Shown: piece by piece, positions 10,004 to 20,215 of the stretch
Numbering within the stretch: the first letter of the stretch is position 1
How the letters are laid out: each line of letters opens with the position of its first letter
Assembly: GCA_018222765.1 (NCBI GenBank)
Contig: JAAEZT010000017.1
Location: 1-64,000 of the forward strand
DNA: 64,000 nucleotides
DNA from: a bacterium
GTDB lineage: Bacteria; Verrucomicrobiota; Verrucomicrobiia; Verrucomicrobiales; Akkermansiaceae
Reading direction: 5' to 3'
Notes under the pieces: model-generated
Told to the model about the DNA's origin: nothing
The model's database searches: none
The model's input: only the letters and a program-made list of their open reading frames with translations
Translations under genes and position numbers: made by a program

Positions 10004-13000
10004 ATGACAAAGTATAAAAAACCTGGTTTTATGTCTCTATTCAACGTTCTCACATACAGCTTGGTTTCCATACTGATGCCTGTCTTCACGGTATCCGGGG
10101 AGACTCTTTCCTCGGCGAAAATTACCGAGTTTTTGGCCAGCAATGGAGACGGGATTGAAGATAGGAATGGCAAGCGCTCGGATTGGATCGAGCTTTGGAA
10201 TTCGACGAATAGGGCGGGAGATCTTGATGGATGGTATTTGACCGATGATCCGGAAAATTTAACCAAGTGGCGGATTCCTGCGGTGAATTTGGATGTGGGA
10301 GAGTATCTTCTGGTCTTCGCTTCAGGGGACGATCTTTCCGACCCTGCTAATGAGCTTCATACGAATTTTCAATTGCAGTCCGGGGAGGGGGGATACCTCG
10401 CGCTTGTGCAGCCGGACGGTGTGACGGTTAGCAGTGAATTTGTAAATTATCCCAAGCAGTTTGAGGATATTTCCTATGGTGTTGGGTTTGGAGTGCCGGC
10501 TGCTGAAGTTCTCGTGGAAGAGGGGGAGGCTGCGCGTGTCCATGTGCCGACTGGCGAGATTCCCGGCTGGCAGAATGTCGGACATGATGACTCCGGCTGG
10601 ATTGCTGCGACGACCGGAATTGGATTTGATTCTTTCGGGGGAAGCTATGAGCAATTTTTAGGAACGGGGGCTGCGGAGTTGAAGGCTGAAATGTCGGGAG
10701 CGAACGCCACTGCGTTTGTCAGGATTCCTTTTGACGTGCCGTCACCTGCGGGGCTGCAGGATCTCGTTCTCAGCGCGCGCTGGGAGGATGGATTTGTGGC
10801 CTATCTCAACGGAGTGGAAATTCACCGCGAACGTGCTCCCGATTCTCTTCTCTGGAATTCCCGATCTGATCCCCAAAGCGGTCGCAATGAGACCGAAGCG
10901 GTTGCCTTGAGCAGCTATCCGCTTACGACGGGTAGCTTGGTTCAAGGCGAGAACATTTTGGCGATCCATCTCTTGAATCAATCAACCGGGAGTTCGGACT
11001 TGTTGTTTTCACCCCGATTGACGGCAATGCGGGTGGATCTCAATGGTTCTTCAAGGGGATTCTTTCCAGTGCCCACTGCAGATGAGGCAAATAGCTTGCT
11101 TGTTGATGGTATTACCGAGGATACCAAATTCAGTGTTGACCGGGGGCTTCACGATGCTCCCTTTAGTCTGGCCATTACCTCTGAGACTCCTGAAGCCATC
11201 ATTCGGTATACCACTGATGGTACGCCGCCGAGCGAGACCGAGGGCACGGTCTACGCCGGGCCGATTACGGTCAATGAGACCACAGTGATTAGGGCGATAG
11301 CCTATCGGGAAGGGTTCCTCTCAACGAATGTCGATACGCACTCTTATATCTTCAGGGCCGACGTGGTGACGCAACCGGAGATGGCGACTTCGATCACGCA
11401 GCATCCGGTTTATGGACCGCAGATGATTGATGCACTTGGCTCTATTCCCACGGTTTCATTGACCTTTGATGGTTCGGATATTGATCGAACCGAGCTCCCC
11501 GTTTCGGTCGAACTTCTCAATTTTGAAACGGGCGCGAAACAGGTCGATGCGGGTGTAGTGCGTTATGGATCTTATTTTACCAATTTTCAAAAACGTAGTA
11601 TTCGTCTGCATTTTCGCTCCGAGTATGGTCCCAGCCGTCTGGAGTATCCATTGTTCGAAGAGACAAGCTATGAGATTCCTCCGACTGAAGATTTCGATGC
11701 ACTTGATTTGCGAGCGGGGAATCACGATATGATCAACCGGGGAGCCTACCTTTCAAACCGCTATACTGATGACGCGATGCTTGATATGGGAAATCTTTCA
11801 ACCCACGGGCGCTTCGTGCACTTGTATTTTAACGGGAAATATCGGGGGCAGTATCATCTGCGCGAACGATGGGATGCGGCATTTTCCGCGGATTATCTTC
11901 CGGGGAAAGAGGAAGAATATGATACTATCAATGCCAATAATTCGGGGTCGGAATTCGGTAACCCCGGTCTGCAACAACTTCAAGATGGTGATCTGACTGA
12001 TTGGGTGGCGATGCGAAATCTTCTGGGTGGTGCGACTCCTTATGGTTCGGTCAAGGATATGCTTGATGTTCCCAATCTCATCGACTTCATGTTGTTGTGG
12101 ACGATGGGAAATTCCGAGAGCGAATTTCGGGCAGCGGGCTCTCTTGAAAATGGGGAGGGCTTCAAGTTTTACGTCAAGGATGCGGATGGTTATTTGCGGA
12201 CTCCCAATGGAAACCACAACGTGACTCACAATGGACCGGTGAGTGCGTTGACCGAGTTTCGCAGCGAGGGGAACCCTGATTTTAAGATCGTTTTGGCAGA
12301 TCAGATTCACAAACGCTTCTTCAATGACGGTGCTCTGACTGCGGAGAGGAATATTGCTCGATTACAGCATCGTATTGATGAATGTAGTTTGAGTTACATC
12401 GCCGAAGCTGCGCGATGGAAATTTGTCAATGGGACAGCCAACCGGACCCCATCGCAGTGGCTGGCGTATCAGAATAACTTGGTCAATAACCACTTTCCGA
12501 ATCTTTCGTCGAGTCGACTTGGTCTCCTGAAGTCTGCCAACATGTATCCGGATATTGTGGCGCCCGTGCTTTCCCAGCACGGGGGTTCGGTAGCTCCGGG
12601 TGCCGGCATGACCATGACCACGGATGCATCCGCCATTTATTACACTCTTGACGGGAGTGATCCGCGCCTTCCAGGTGGAGCAATCAGTCCTGATGCGGTG
12701 CTTGCTCCTTTTGATGACGGAGTTCCAACCCCGGAGGATTTCGTTCTGACAGGGGCTATTTGGAAATACCTTGATGACGGTTCTGATCAAGGAACGGCCT
12801 GGTATGCCAGCGGATTTAATGATACCGCTTGGGCCGAGGGGCCATCGGAGCTTGGCTATAACGAGGGTGATGAGGGGCAGGTAATCGGTTCGGTAGATGT
12901 CGATCTGGAAAAACCTGGTCCTCAGCGTAATGCAACGTCCTATTTCCGACATAAAGTTGTCATCCCAAATCCGAGTTCTTTCTCTCGCTTCGATTTGGAC

Positions 13001-14263
13001 CTTCTCTACGACGACGGAGCGGCGGTCTACGTGAATGGCGTTGAGGTCGTTCGCACGACGAACCTACCGGAAAATGCCGGCTACGACGTCTATGCGACCA
13101 GTAGCACACCAGATGAAAATGCCTTCTTCCGCTACGAATTAACCACCGCCAATTTCGTTCCGGGAGAGAATGTCATTGCGGTTGAAGTCCACAATCAGAG
13201 TGCCACGAGTTCGGATGTCAGTTTTGATCTGCACCTTCGGGGTGAGATCGAAGCAACCAACGGCACCAACCGGACTTTGCCGGTTGTTCTCAATGCGCCC
13301 TCGCAATTTAAGGCCCGGGCCTATAATCAGGGATCGAATGAGTGGAGTGCGTTAACCTCGACATTCTTCAGTATCAATTCGGTTCCGGCTTCGGCTGACA
13401 ACTTGGTCATCTCCGAGATCCACTATCATCCGGCCGAACCGACAAGTGCGGCGGAGATTGCGGTGTCTACTAATCGGGACGATTATGAATTTATCGAACT
13501 TCTAAATGTGGGAACCCGGCCGCTTGAGCTGGAGGGGGTTCACTTTTCTGATGGAGTGTCATTTACCTTTGGTTCCGAGAGTCTGCTTGATCCCGGAGCA
13601 CGCGCGGTTCTTGTTCAGGACGTTGAGGCTTTCGCCGCGCGTTATGGCGAAGGCGTTTCGATCGCTGGCGAGTATTCCGGAAAACTCAATAACGGGGGAG
13701 AGCGACTTTCGCTTGATCTTGAGGGGGTGGGTGTCTTGCACGAGTTGGACTATGGCGATAATTCGCCCTGGCCGGCTGCCGCTGATGATAATGGAGTATC
13801 CCTAGTGTTGCGAAATGCTGAGAGTGCCCCTGATCATTCGCTACCGGAAAGTTGGGGTGCTCATACAACAGTTGGTGGAGGACCGGGTGTTGCTGATACG
13901 ATTTCTGAGTCCGGATTAGCGAACTGGAAGGCTGCGAACGGGGTGACGAGCGATGACGAAGACTCCGATCTTGATGGTCTTACAGCTTTGGTTGAGTATG
14001 CCCTCGGAACATTGCCGAATGTTCCCGATCACAATGCTCTCGTTCTCGGAAGGGTGGACTTTGAAGGTGCGGATTATTTGACCCTGCAATTTAACCAAAA
14101 CGTCGATGCCACGGATGTTGGTTTTCAGATTCAGTCATCAATAGATCTGGAGGGCTGGGTGGACGAAGATGGGGTCGAGGTGTCTCCGGGTGTTTATCGC
14201 CTTGCTACTCCGATCGCAGGAGAGACCCGCCACTTCCTTCGGCTGAAAATCTCAGTGCGTTAA
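10004..14263 (+). CDS. Giant secreted LTD/CotH-kinase-like protein (paralogue B)
   Basis: ATG at 10004 precedes a signal peptide (MTKYKKPGFMSLFNVLTYSLVSILMPVFTVSGET); the ORF track start at 9923 is probably too early. SDWIELWNS, IRYTTDGTPPSE, IYYTLDGSDPRLPGG, DDYEFIELLN. Confidence 0.85.
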   Translation: MTKYKKPGFMSLFNVLTYSLVSILMPVFTVSGETLSSAKITEFLASNGDGIEDRNGKRSDWIELWNSTNRAGDLDGWYLTDDPENLTKWRIPAVNLDVGEYLLVFASGDDLSDPANELHTNFQLQSGEGGYLALVQPDGVTVSSEFVNYPKQFEDISYGVGFGVPAAEVLVEEGEAARVHVPTGEIPGWQNVGHDDSGWIAATTGIGFDSFGGSYEQFLGTGAAELKAEMSGANATAFVRIPFDVPSPAGLQDLVLSARWEDGFVAYLNGVEIHRERAPDSLLWNSRSDPQSGRNETEAVALSSYPLTTGSLVQGENILAIHLLNQSTGSSDLLFSPRLTAMRVDLNGSSRGFFPVPTADEANSLLVDGITEDTKFSVDRGLHDAPFSLAITSETPEAIIRYTTDGTPPSETEGTVYAGPITVNETTVIRAIAYREGFLSTNVDTHSYIFRADVVTQPEMATSITQHPVYGPQMIDALGSIPTVSLTFDGSDIDRTELPVSVELLNFETGAKQVDAGVVRYGSYFTNFQKRSIRLHFRSEYGPSRLEYPLFEETSYEIPPTEDFDALDLRAGNHDMINRGAYLSNRYTDDAMLDMGNLSTHGRFVHLYFNGKYRGQYHLRERWDAAFSADYLPGKEEEYDTINANNSGSEFGNPGLQQLQDGDLTDWVAMRNLLGGATPYGSVKDMLDVPNLIDFMLLWTMGNSESEFRAAGSLENGEGFKFYVKDADGYLRTPNGNHNVTHNGPVSALTEFRSEGNPDFKIVLADQIHKRFFNDGALTAERNIARLQHRIDECSLSYIAEAARWKFVNGTANRTPSQWLAYQNNLVNNHFPNLSSSRLGLLKSANMYPDIVAPVLSQHGGSVAPGAGMTMTTDASAIYYTLDGSDPRLPGGAISPDAVLAPFDDGVPTPEDFVLTGAIWKYLDDGSDQGTAWYASGFNDTAWAEGPSELGYNEGDEGQVIGSVDVDLEKPGPQRNATSYFRHKVVIPNPSSFSRFDLDLLYDDGAAVYVNGVEVVRTTNLPENAGYDVYATSSTPDENAFFRYELTTANFVPGENVIAVEVHNQSATSSDVSFDLHLRGEIEATNGTNRTLPVVLNAPSQFKARAYNQGSNEWSALTSTFFSINSVPASADNLVISEIHYHPAEPTSAAEIAVSTNRDDYEFIELLNVGTRPLELEGVHFSDGVSFTFGSESLLDPGARAVLVQDVEAFAARYGEGVSIAGEYSGKLNNGGERLSLDLEGVGVLHELDYGDNSPWPAAADDNGVSLVLRNAESAPDHSLPESWGAHTTVGGGPGVADTISESGLANWKAANGVTSDDEDSDLDGLTALVEYALGTLPNVPDHNALVLGRVDFEGADYLTLQFNQNVDATDVGFQIQSSIDLEGWVDEDGVEVSPGVYRLATPIAGETRHFLRLKISVR

Positions 14264-14295
14264 CTTTTGGTGTCGGTAGAAATTGAGCTAAAGCG

Positions 14296-14934
14296 ATGAC
14301 CTTGGATGAGGCTGCCCGGAAAATTTGGGACTACCATCTCATGAACCATGAGTTGGAGCCCCGCGAGCTGATCTGGGCGCTTGGGAGTTTGGACCTCCGG
14401 GTGGCTGACCGGGTGGCTGAGCTATGGCATGCCGGGATGGCTCCTCTGATCGTGATGTCGGGCGGTTTGGGGAATTTCACGGCGGAAATTTTTGAGAGGC
14501 CCGAAGCGGATCTGTTTGCCGAGAGAGCGATAGAGTTGGGCGTGCCAGAGAAAGTGATCTTGATTGAGAATCGCTCAACAAACACCGGAGAGAATGTCAA
14601 GTTTACCCGGGCGTTGTTAGAGAGTCGAGGGATTGAAGTCAGCCGGGTAATTGCGGTCCAGAAGCCCAATATGGAAAGGCGAACCTTTGCCACGATTTCG
14701 AAACAATGGCCGAAGCTTGATGTAAAAGTAACCTCGCCGAAGTTAACGCTGGAGGAATACTGCAACGAGGTCGTTCCGAAGGAGATGTTAATTCACATCA
14801 TGGTGGGAGATTTGGAGCGTATTATGAGATATCCTGAGATGGGGTTTATGACAGAGCAGGAAATCCCGGATAGAGTGAGGGAGGCTTTTCATCTACTCGT
14901 GGATGCTGGATTTACGGGGCATTTGATTCAGTAA
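14296..14934 (+). CDS. YdcF/DUF218 family protein
   Basis: ALGSLDLRVADRVAELWHAGMAPLIVMSGG ... NRSTNTGENVKFTRALL ... VIAVQKPNMERRT. Confidence 0.8.
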   Translation: MTLDEAARKIWDYHLMNHELEPRELIWALGSLDLRVADRVAELWHAGMAPLIVMSGGLGNFTAEIFERPEADLFAERAIELGVPEKVILIENRSTNTGENVKFTRALLESRGIEVSRVIAVQKPNMERRTFATISKQWPKLDVKVTSPKLTLEEYCNEVVPKEMLIHIMVGDLERIMRYPEMGFMTEQEIPDRVREAFHLLVDAGFTGHLIQ

Positions 14935-15002
14935 ATTGAGAGGAGCTATTTTTGAGGGGTTTAAGATTAGGATTCATTAATCTGTTGGAGCTTGCTTGAG
15001 AA

Positions 15003-15872
15003 ATGGTTAATCCTAATTTAGGTGACATGTGGGTTTGGTCCAAACTATCGGCGGTGAAGTGGACCGATGCGTGGGAAGAGCGGTTTTACGGAAATCCAAA
15101 TTCGGTGATCTCCGAGATAAAAGGGGGAAAGTCGATCCGGGTTGAGGTTTATTGTGAGGGTGAAGAGGAGGGTCTTAAGATTCAGAAACAATTCGGGGGA
15201 TCTGTTAGGGAGCTTAAAAAGGCCAACTGGGTGGCGATGAGCGCGCCGAAGGCGGAGGCGATATTAATTAGGGACCGGCTTGTGATTTCGCAACTCGAGG
15301 ATAAGAAAGAGATTGAGAAACTGAAGGCGAAGCATGCGGGTCGTGATGTCATTGTGATTCCGGCTGAAATGGCCTTCGGAACGGGGGATCACCCAACGAC
15401 GGCGACTTGTTTGCGGCGGCTGGTCGATTGTTCGCGGGAGCAGGAGAAGGAGGGCTGGAGTTTTTTAGATCTTGGGACTGGGAGTGGTGTGTTGGCGATT
15501 GCGGCGCGACTTTTGGGAGCGGGGGAAGTGCAGGCTTTTGACTTTGATGCGAAGGCTATCGAAGTAGCGACTCTCAATATTGAACGGAATGGTGTTTCAG
15601 ACATCGCGATGTTTGAGGAGGACGTATTTTCCTGGAAGAACCGGAAGAAGTTTAAAGTGATCGCGGCGAACCTTTTCGCGGCGGTGTTGATCGAGGCGCT
15701 ACCGCTGATGCGGAATTGGATTAAAGAAGACGGACGATTGATCCTTTCGGGGATTCTTTTTGAGCAGTGGCCGGATGTGGAAAAGACGGCGAGGGATTGT
15801 GGCTTTGAGTTGCTGAGCCATACCCCAAAAGGCAAGTGGGTCACGGCGACTTTCGATGTTGCCGATACTTGA
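15003..15872 (+). CDS. prmA: Ribosomal protein L11 methyltransferase
   Basis: VIPAEMAFGTGDHPTTATCLRRL ... FLDLGTGSGVLAIAARLLGA ... AANLFAAVL. Confidence 0.9.
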   Translation: MVNPNLGDMWVWSKLSAVKWTDAWEERFYGNPNSVISEIKGGKSIRVEVYCEGEEEGLKIQKQFGGSVRELKKANWVAMSAPKAEAILIRDRLVISQLEDKKEIEKLKAKHAGRDVIVIPAEMAFGTGDHPTTATCLRRLVDCSREQEKEGWSFLDLGTGSGVLAIAARLLGAGEVQAFDFDAKAIEVATLNIERNGVSDIAMFEEDVFSWKNRKKFKVIAANLFAAVLIEALPLMRNWIKEDGRLILSGILFEQWPDVEKTARDCGFELLSHTPKGKWVTATFDVADT

Positions 15873-15941
15873 GTTCTTTGAATGCGGATCTCGCGAATGT
15901 GAATTTTGCTGAGTAACGCTGGGGGTCGCGGCTCCCTTGGG

Positions 15942-17294
15942 TCACTCTGAGTCGCTCTCAAATTGGCTCTTCCAGAATTCGATGCGGTCTTTGATGCGCT
16001 TTTCCATGCCGTTGGCGGTGGGTTCATAGTAGCGGCGGCCCTCGGGGAGGTAGGAGTGGGGGGTAAAGTTTCCTTCGTAGTCGTGTGAGTAGAGGTATTG
16101 CATTGCGGCTTTGTCGGCTCCGGATTCTTCGGCGAGTTTTTTACGGAATCTTGTGCGAAGGTGTGCAGGGACTTCCAAGGTTGCCCCGCTGTTAATGTCG
16201 GCCTCGGCGGCACCGAGGGCAGCATAGGCGCTGTTGGATTTGGGTGCGGTGGCGAGATGGACGGTCGCGTGGGCCAAAGTGATGCGTCCTTCAGGCATGC
16301 CGATGAAGTCGAGGGCCTGTTGGGCGGAGACGGCAACTTGCAGGGCGGTGGAGTCAGCAAGGCCGATGTCTTCGGAAGCTGAAATGACGAGCCGTCGGGC
16401 GATGAAGCGTGGGTCTTCCCCAGCGTGGAGCATTTTGGCGAGCCAGTAGAGGGCGGCATCCGGATCGGAGCCGCGAATGGATTTGATGAAAGCGGATATG
16501 GTGTCGTAGTGCTGGTCGCCGTCAGAGTCGTAGAGGACGGCTTTTTCTTGGATTGATTCCTCGGCAATGGCGAGGTCGAGGACGATAGTGTCGTCGGTTT
16601 TCGGTGTGGTGAGGATAGCTAGCTCAAGGGCGGTGAGGGCTTTGCGGGCGTCGCCGTCGGCCTTGGTGGCGAGATGTTCAAGGGCGTCGGGATGGGCGTC
16701 GATCTTGAGCGAGCCAAAGCCCCGTTCATTGTCGGTGAGGGCTCGGTGGAGAAGCGGGAGGAGGTCCTCGGTGGCGACTGGTTCGAGTTGGAAAACCTGG
16801 GAGCGGGAGACGAGGGGGGAATTGACGTAGAAGTAGGGATTGTGCGTGGTGGCTCCAATGAAGCGAACGGTGCCGCGTTCGAGGTGGGGGAGGAGGGTGT
16901 CCTGCTGTGCTTTATTGAAGCGGTGAATTTCGTCGATGAAGAGGACGGTTGATTGGTCGCGGAGCTGTGAATAAGTTCGAGCGGCTTCGATTTTGGCACG
17001 GATTTCAGCGACGTTTGATTCGACACCGTTGAGGGATTCGAAGCGGGACCCCGTGGAGCGGGCGATGACGTTGGCGAGAGTGGTTTTTCCCGTACCAGGT
17101 GGTCCGTAGAAAATGAGTGAGGTGAAGCGGTCGGCTTCGATGGCGCGGCGAAGAAGCTTTCCCTCGGCGAGGATATGTTGCTGTCCGGCGATTTCCTCAA
17201 TGACGCGTGGTCGCATCCGGGCGGCGAGGGGTTCGCTGTTTCCGGGCGACGACGGTTCGGACTGAGATTCTTCCGGGAGAAAGAGCGAGTCCAT
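15942..17294 (-). CDS. rarA: Replication-associated recombination protein A (AAA+ ATPase)
   Basis: RPRVIEEIAGQQHIL ... SLIFYGPPGTGKTTLANVIA ... VLFIDEIHRFNKAQQD. Internal ATG (MDSLFLPEES) used; the upstream 100 aa of the listed ORF look spurious. Confidence 0.92.
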   Translation of the reverse strand: MDSLFLPEESQSEPSSPGNSEPLAARMRPRVIEEIAGQQHILAEGKLLRRAIEADRFTSLIFYGPPGTGKTTLANVIARSTGSRFESLNGVESNVAEIRAKIEAARTYSQLRDQSTVLFIDEIHRFNKAQQDTLLPHLERGTVRFIGATTHNPYFYVNSPLVSRSQVFQLEPVATEDLLPLLHRALTDNERGFGSLKIDAHPDALEHLATKADGDARKALTALELAILTTPKTDDTIVLDLAIAEESIQEKAVLYDSDGDQHYDTISAFIKSIRGSDPDAALYWLAKMLHAGEDPRFIARRLVISASEDIGLADSTALQVAVSAQQALDFIGMPEGRITLAHATVHLATAPKSNSAYAALGAAEADINSGATLEVPAHLRTRFRKKLAEESGADKAAMQYLYSHDYEGNFTPHSYLPEGRRYYEPTANGMEKRIKDRIEFWKSQFESDSE

Positions 17295-17354
17295 GGCCTC
17301 TTTTAAGAGCAAGGGTCGCTTATGGCTACGGAAATTTCTCGCCAAGGATGCGCC

Positions 17355-17621
17355 ATGAAGACATCGGCGACTCTTTTTGGGAATAATAAAGGTTGGGCTG
17401 AGAAAATGGAGATCAAGGAGGATGAATTGAACGCTTTGTGGAGTAAAGAAAGGCTCAACCGGCTCTGTGAATTGAATTTTTTGGCTCAAGCTAGTAATGT
17501 GAGTCGAACCAATATTATCAGGGATGCCTGGTCCGGCGGGCAGGATTTGAGTGTCCACAGCTGAATATACGGGTTGAGTTACGGAAGGCTCCAAGAGTTA
17601 GCTGATCCGCTTACGTCGTGA
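17355..17621 (+). pseudogene. Beta-carbonic anhydrase remnant: internal deletion plus in-frame TGA
   Basis: LFGNNKGWAEKMEIKED (N-terminal type) joined directly to ERLNRLCELNFLAQASNVSRTNIIRDAWSGGQDLSVHS*IYGLSYGRLQELADPLTS (C-terminal type). Zinc-ligand motifs CxDSR and HxxC absent. Confidence 0.75.
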
Positions 17622-17665
17622 AGCGGGTCTTGCCAAAAGAGGCGTAATCGAGTGATATTCCTGAC

Positions 17666-18169
17666 GTGAGCGATACACAACAGCCCCTGGTGGGAGTGGT
17701 CATGGGAAGTGATTCCGATTGGCCGACGATGGAAAAAGCGGTGGAGGTTCTCGAGGAATTCGGAGTTCCTTATGAAACCAAGGTCGTGAGTGCGCATCGG
17801 ACTCCAGAATTGTTGGTGCAATATTCCAAGACTGCGCAGGACCGTGGACTGAAAGTGATTATTGCCGGGGCCGGAGGGGCAGCGCACTTGCCGGGAATGG
17901 TGGCCTCGATGACGATTTTACCCGTATTGGGAGTTCCGGTGAAGTCCCGGGCGCTGAGTGGAATGGATTCGCTTTTGTCGATCGTGCAGATGCCGAAAGG
18001 GATCCCGGTGGCGACTTTCGCGATTGGTGAGGCCGGAGCGGGGAATGCCGGGCTTTCGGCGGTATCGATTTTGGCAACCTCGGACGCGGGACTTGCAGAG
18101 AAGTTGCAAGAGTTTCGCGACAATCAACGTGACACGGTCCTTGGAAAAGTTCTTCCTCCTCAAGATTGA
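17666..18169 (+). CDS. purE: 5-(carboxyamino)imidazole ribonucleotide mutase
   Basis: [42 protein letters not shown] start. Confidence 0.96.
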   Translation: MSDTQQPLVGVVMGSDSDWPTMEKAVEVLEEFGVPYETKVVSAHRTPELLVQYSKTAQDRGLKVIIAGAGGAAHLPGMVASMTILPVLGVPVKSRALSGMDSLLSIVQMPKGIPVATFAIGEAGAGNAGLSAVSILATSDAGLAEKLQEFRDNQRDTVLGKVLPPQD

Positions 18170-19287
18170 TGACGCTTGGAATTCTCGGTGGCGGACAACT
18201 CGCCCGCATGCTTTGTCTCGATGCCCGCCGGATGGGGTTTCGAACGGTTGTCTGGAGTGGCACCCCGACGGCGGAGCCGACCGAGGGAGTAGCCGATGTT
18301 CTCATCAAGAAGGGGTTTGATGATGATGTTGCCCGTGCCGAGTTTTGCGGACAGGTTGATGTGGCGACGGTGGAGTTTGAAAATATTCCACTGAAGACCC
18401 TGAAAGCGGTGGAGGAAGAAATTGAACTTTATCCCTCGGCTGAAAGTATTGGCGTGAGTCAGCATCGTTCGCGGGAGAAGGCTTTTTTGCGGGAACATGA
18501 GATTCCCTGCGCGCCATTTGCACTCGTGAATTCGCTGGAAGATCTGGAGAGGGCTTATGCAGAGGTCGGGCCGGTGGGCGTCTTGAAAACGGCGGCGTTT
18601 GGCTATGACGGCAAGGGGCAGGTGAAGCTTACGGGAGCGGAACAACTTTCCGAGGCCTGGCAAAGTGTCGAGGGACAGCCGTCGGTGCTGGAAGGCTTTG
18701 TGGATTTTCAATGTGAGATTTCCGTTTTGGTGGCTCGTGATGCCGAGGGGAAGAGTTTGGCATTTCCTCCGGTGGAGAATCAGCATCGTCATCACATGCT
18801 GGATCTCACAATTGCGCCGGCGCGGGTGTCCGATGTGATTCTCGATGATGCCAAGACGATTGCGATCAAGCTGGCGGAAGCGATGGGGTATCGTGGGCTC
18901 TTGGCGGTGGAGTTTTTTGTGGAAAAGTCAGGTCGCGTCATTGTGAATGAAATGGCACCGCGACCGCATAACTCGGGGCACTTTTCGATGAACGGGAGCG
19001 TTACTTCTCAGTTTGAACAACAGCTTCGGGCGGTATGTGGATTGCCCTTGGGATCAACGGAATTACATGGCGAGACTGTGATGGTGAATCTTCTCGGGGA
19101 TATGTGGCGGGGGGAACCGCGTGAGTTGGATACAGCCGCAATTTTTGAGACGGAGGGTGCGAAGCTGCATCTATACGGCAAGAGCGACCCGGGGGAGCGT
19201 CGTAAGATGGGACATTTGAATTTGGTGGGTGGCGAGGGGGTGCTGGAGCGAGCGATTCGGTTGAAGCTCCGTTTGTTGGGGGCATGA
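18166..19287 (+). CDS. purK: 5-(carboxyamino)imidazole ribonucleotide synthase
   Basis: [22 protein letters not shown] ... [13 protein letters not shown]; overlaps purE stop (ATGA). Confidence 0.96.
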   Translation: MMTLGILGGGQLARMLCLDARRMGFRTVVWSGTPTAEPTEGVADVLIKKGFDDDVARAEFCGQVDVATVEFENIPLKTLKAVEEEIELYPSAESIGVSQHRSREKAFLREHEIPCAPFALVNSLEDLERAYAEVGPVGVLKTAAFGYDGKGQVKLTGAEQLSEAWQSVEGQPSVLEGFVDFQCEISVLVARDAEGKSLAFPPVENQHRHHMLDLTIAPARVSDVILDDAKTIAIKLAEAMGYRGLLAVEFFVEKSGRVIVNEMAPRPHNSGHFSMNGSVTSQFEQQLRAVCGLPLGSTELHGETVMVNLLGDMWRGEPRELDTAAIFETEGAKLHLYGKSDPGERRKMGHLNLVGGEGVLERAIRLKLRLLGA

Positions 19288-19353
19288 TTTTTTCCGGGCT
19301 GGAACTCGGCGTTTCCTGAAGAGCATTTCCGTGCGCCTTGGCTTGCGGTTGGA

Positions 19354-20124
19354 GTGAATTGCATTGAAGGTGGCTGCGTGGGAAATCACGGGAAAAAGAA
19401 AGCGCGGCGGCGGAAGCATCAGCCGATGGGACTGGAGATTCTTCATGAGGATCGCGATATCATTGTGGTGAATAAGGCGGCGGGTTTGCTGACCATGGGG
19501 ACCGGGCGCGATGGCGGCAGGACCGCGCATGCGGCATTGGATGATTATGTGAAGAAGGGGAATCACAAATCGCGGGAGAGGATCTTTATTGTGCATCGCT
19601 TGGACCGCGATACCTCGGGTGCTTTGGTTTTTGCTCGAACGGAGAGTGCAAAGGAGACGCTTCAGAAAAATTGGGAGGAGGCAAAGAAGACCTACCTCGC
19701 TTTTGTGGAAGGTCACCCGGCTCCGAAGGAGGGAAAGATTTCAAGTTATCTGGCTGAAAATGAAGCCCGTCGGGTTTACTCGACGAAGGATAAACGGAAA
19801 GGGCGTCTGTCCCATACGGAATACAAAGTGCTCAAGGAAGTGGGAGCGAGGGCCTTGTTGGAGATCACTCTACTAACAGGTCGGAAGAATCAGATCCGGG
19901 TTCACTTGGCGGATAAAGGATGGCCTATTGTGGGGGACGGGAAATACGGCAAGAAGATCCGCGATAATAAGCGTCTCGCGCTGCACTCGCATACCTTAAG
20001 TTTTGATCATCCTTTTCGGGGGGAGCGAATGATATTCGAAGCGCCCGTGCCGAATACCTTTCATAAGATGGCAGCGGCACCACAGCCGGAGGAAAATTCG
20101 AAAAAGCAGCGCAATGTCGATTAG
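19354..20124 (+). CDS. RluA-family pseudouridine synthase
   Basis: HEDRDIIVVNKAAGLLTM ... IVHRLDRDTSGALVFARTE ... TGRKNQIRVHLA. Start may be 19426. Confidence 0.9.
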   Translation: MNCIEGGCVGNHGKKKARRRKHQPMGLEILHEDRDIIVVNKAAGLLTMGTGRDGGRTAHAALDDYVKKGNHKSRERIFIVHRLDRDTSGALVFARTESAKETLQKNWEEAKKTYLAFVEGHPAPKEGKISSYLAENEARRVYSTKDKRKGRLSHTEYKVLKEVGARALLEITLLTGRKNQIRVHLADKGWPIVGDGKYGKKIRDNKRLALHSHTLSFDHPFRGERMIFEAPVPNTFHKMAAAPQPEENSKKQRNVD

Positions 20125-20215
20125 AGTATAGGTGTCAATATCCGGGGTGGTGATATCAGTCGATGTTGTTTCGCCTGTAATTGATCGCCCTTTGGTCTCC
20201 GATGCAACTTGATCG

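Noticed and set aside
15389-16567. 392-aa minus-strand ORF
   Set aside because: Antisense to prmA and out of frame over rarA; P/S/T-rich composition typical of a shadow ORF.
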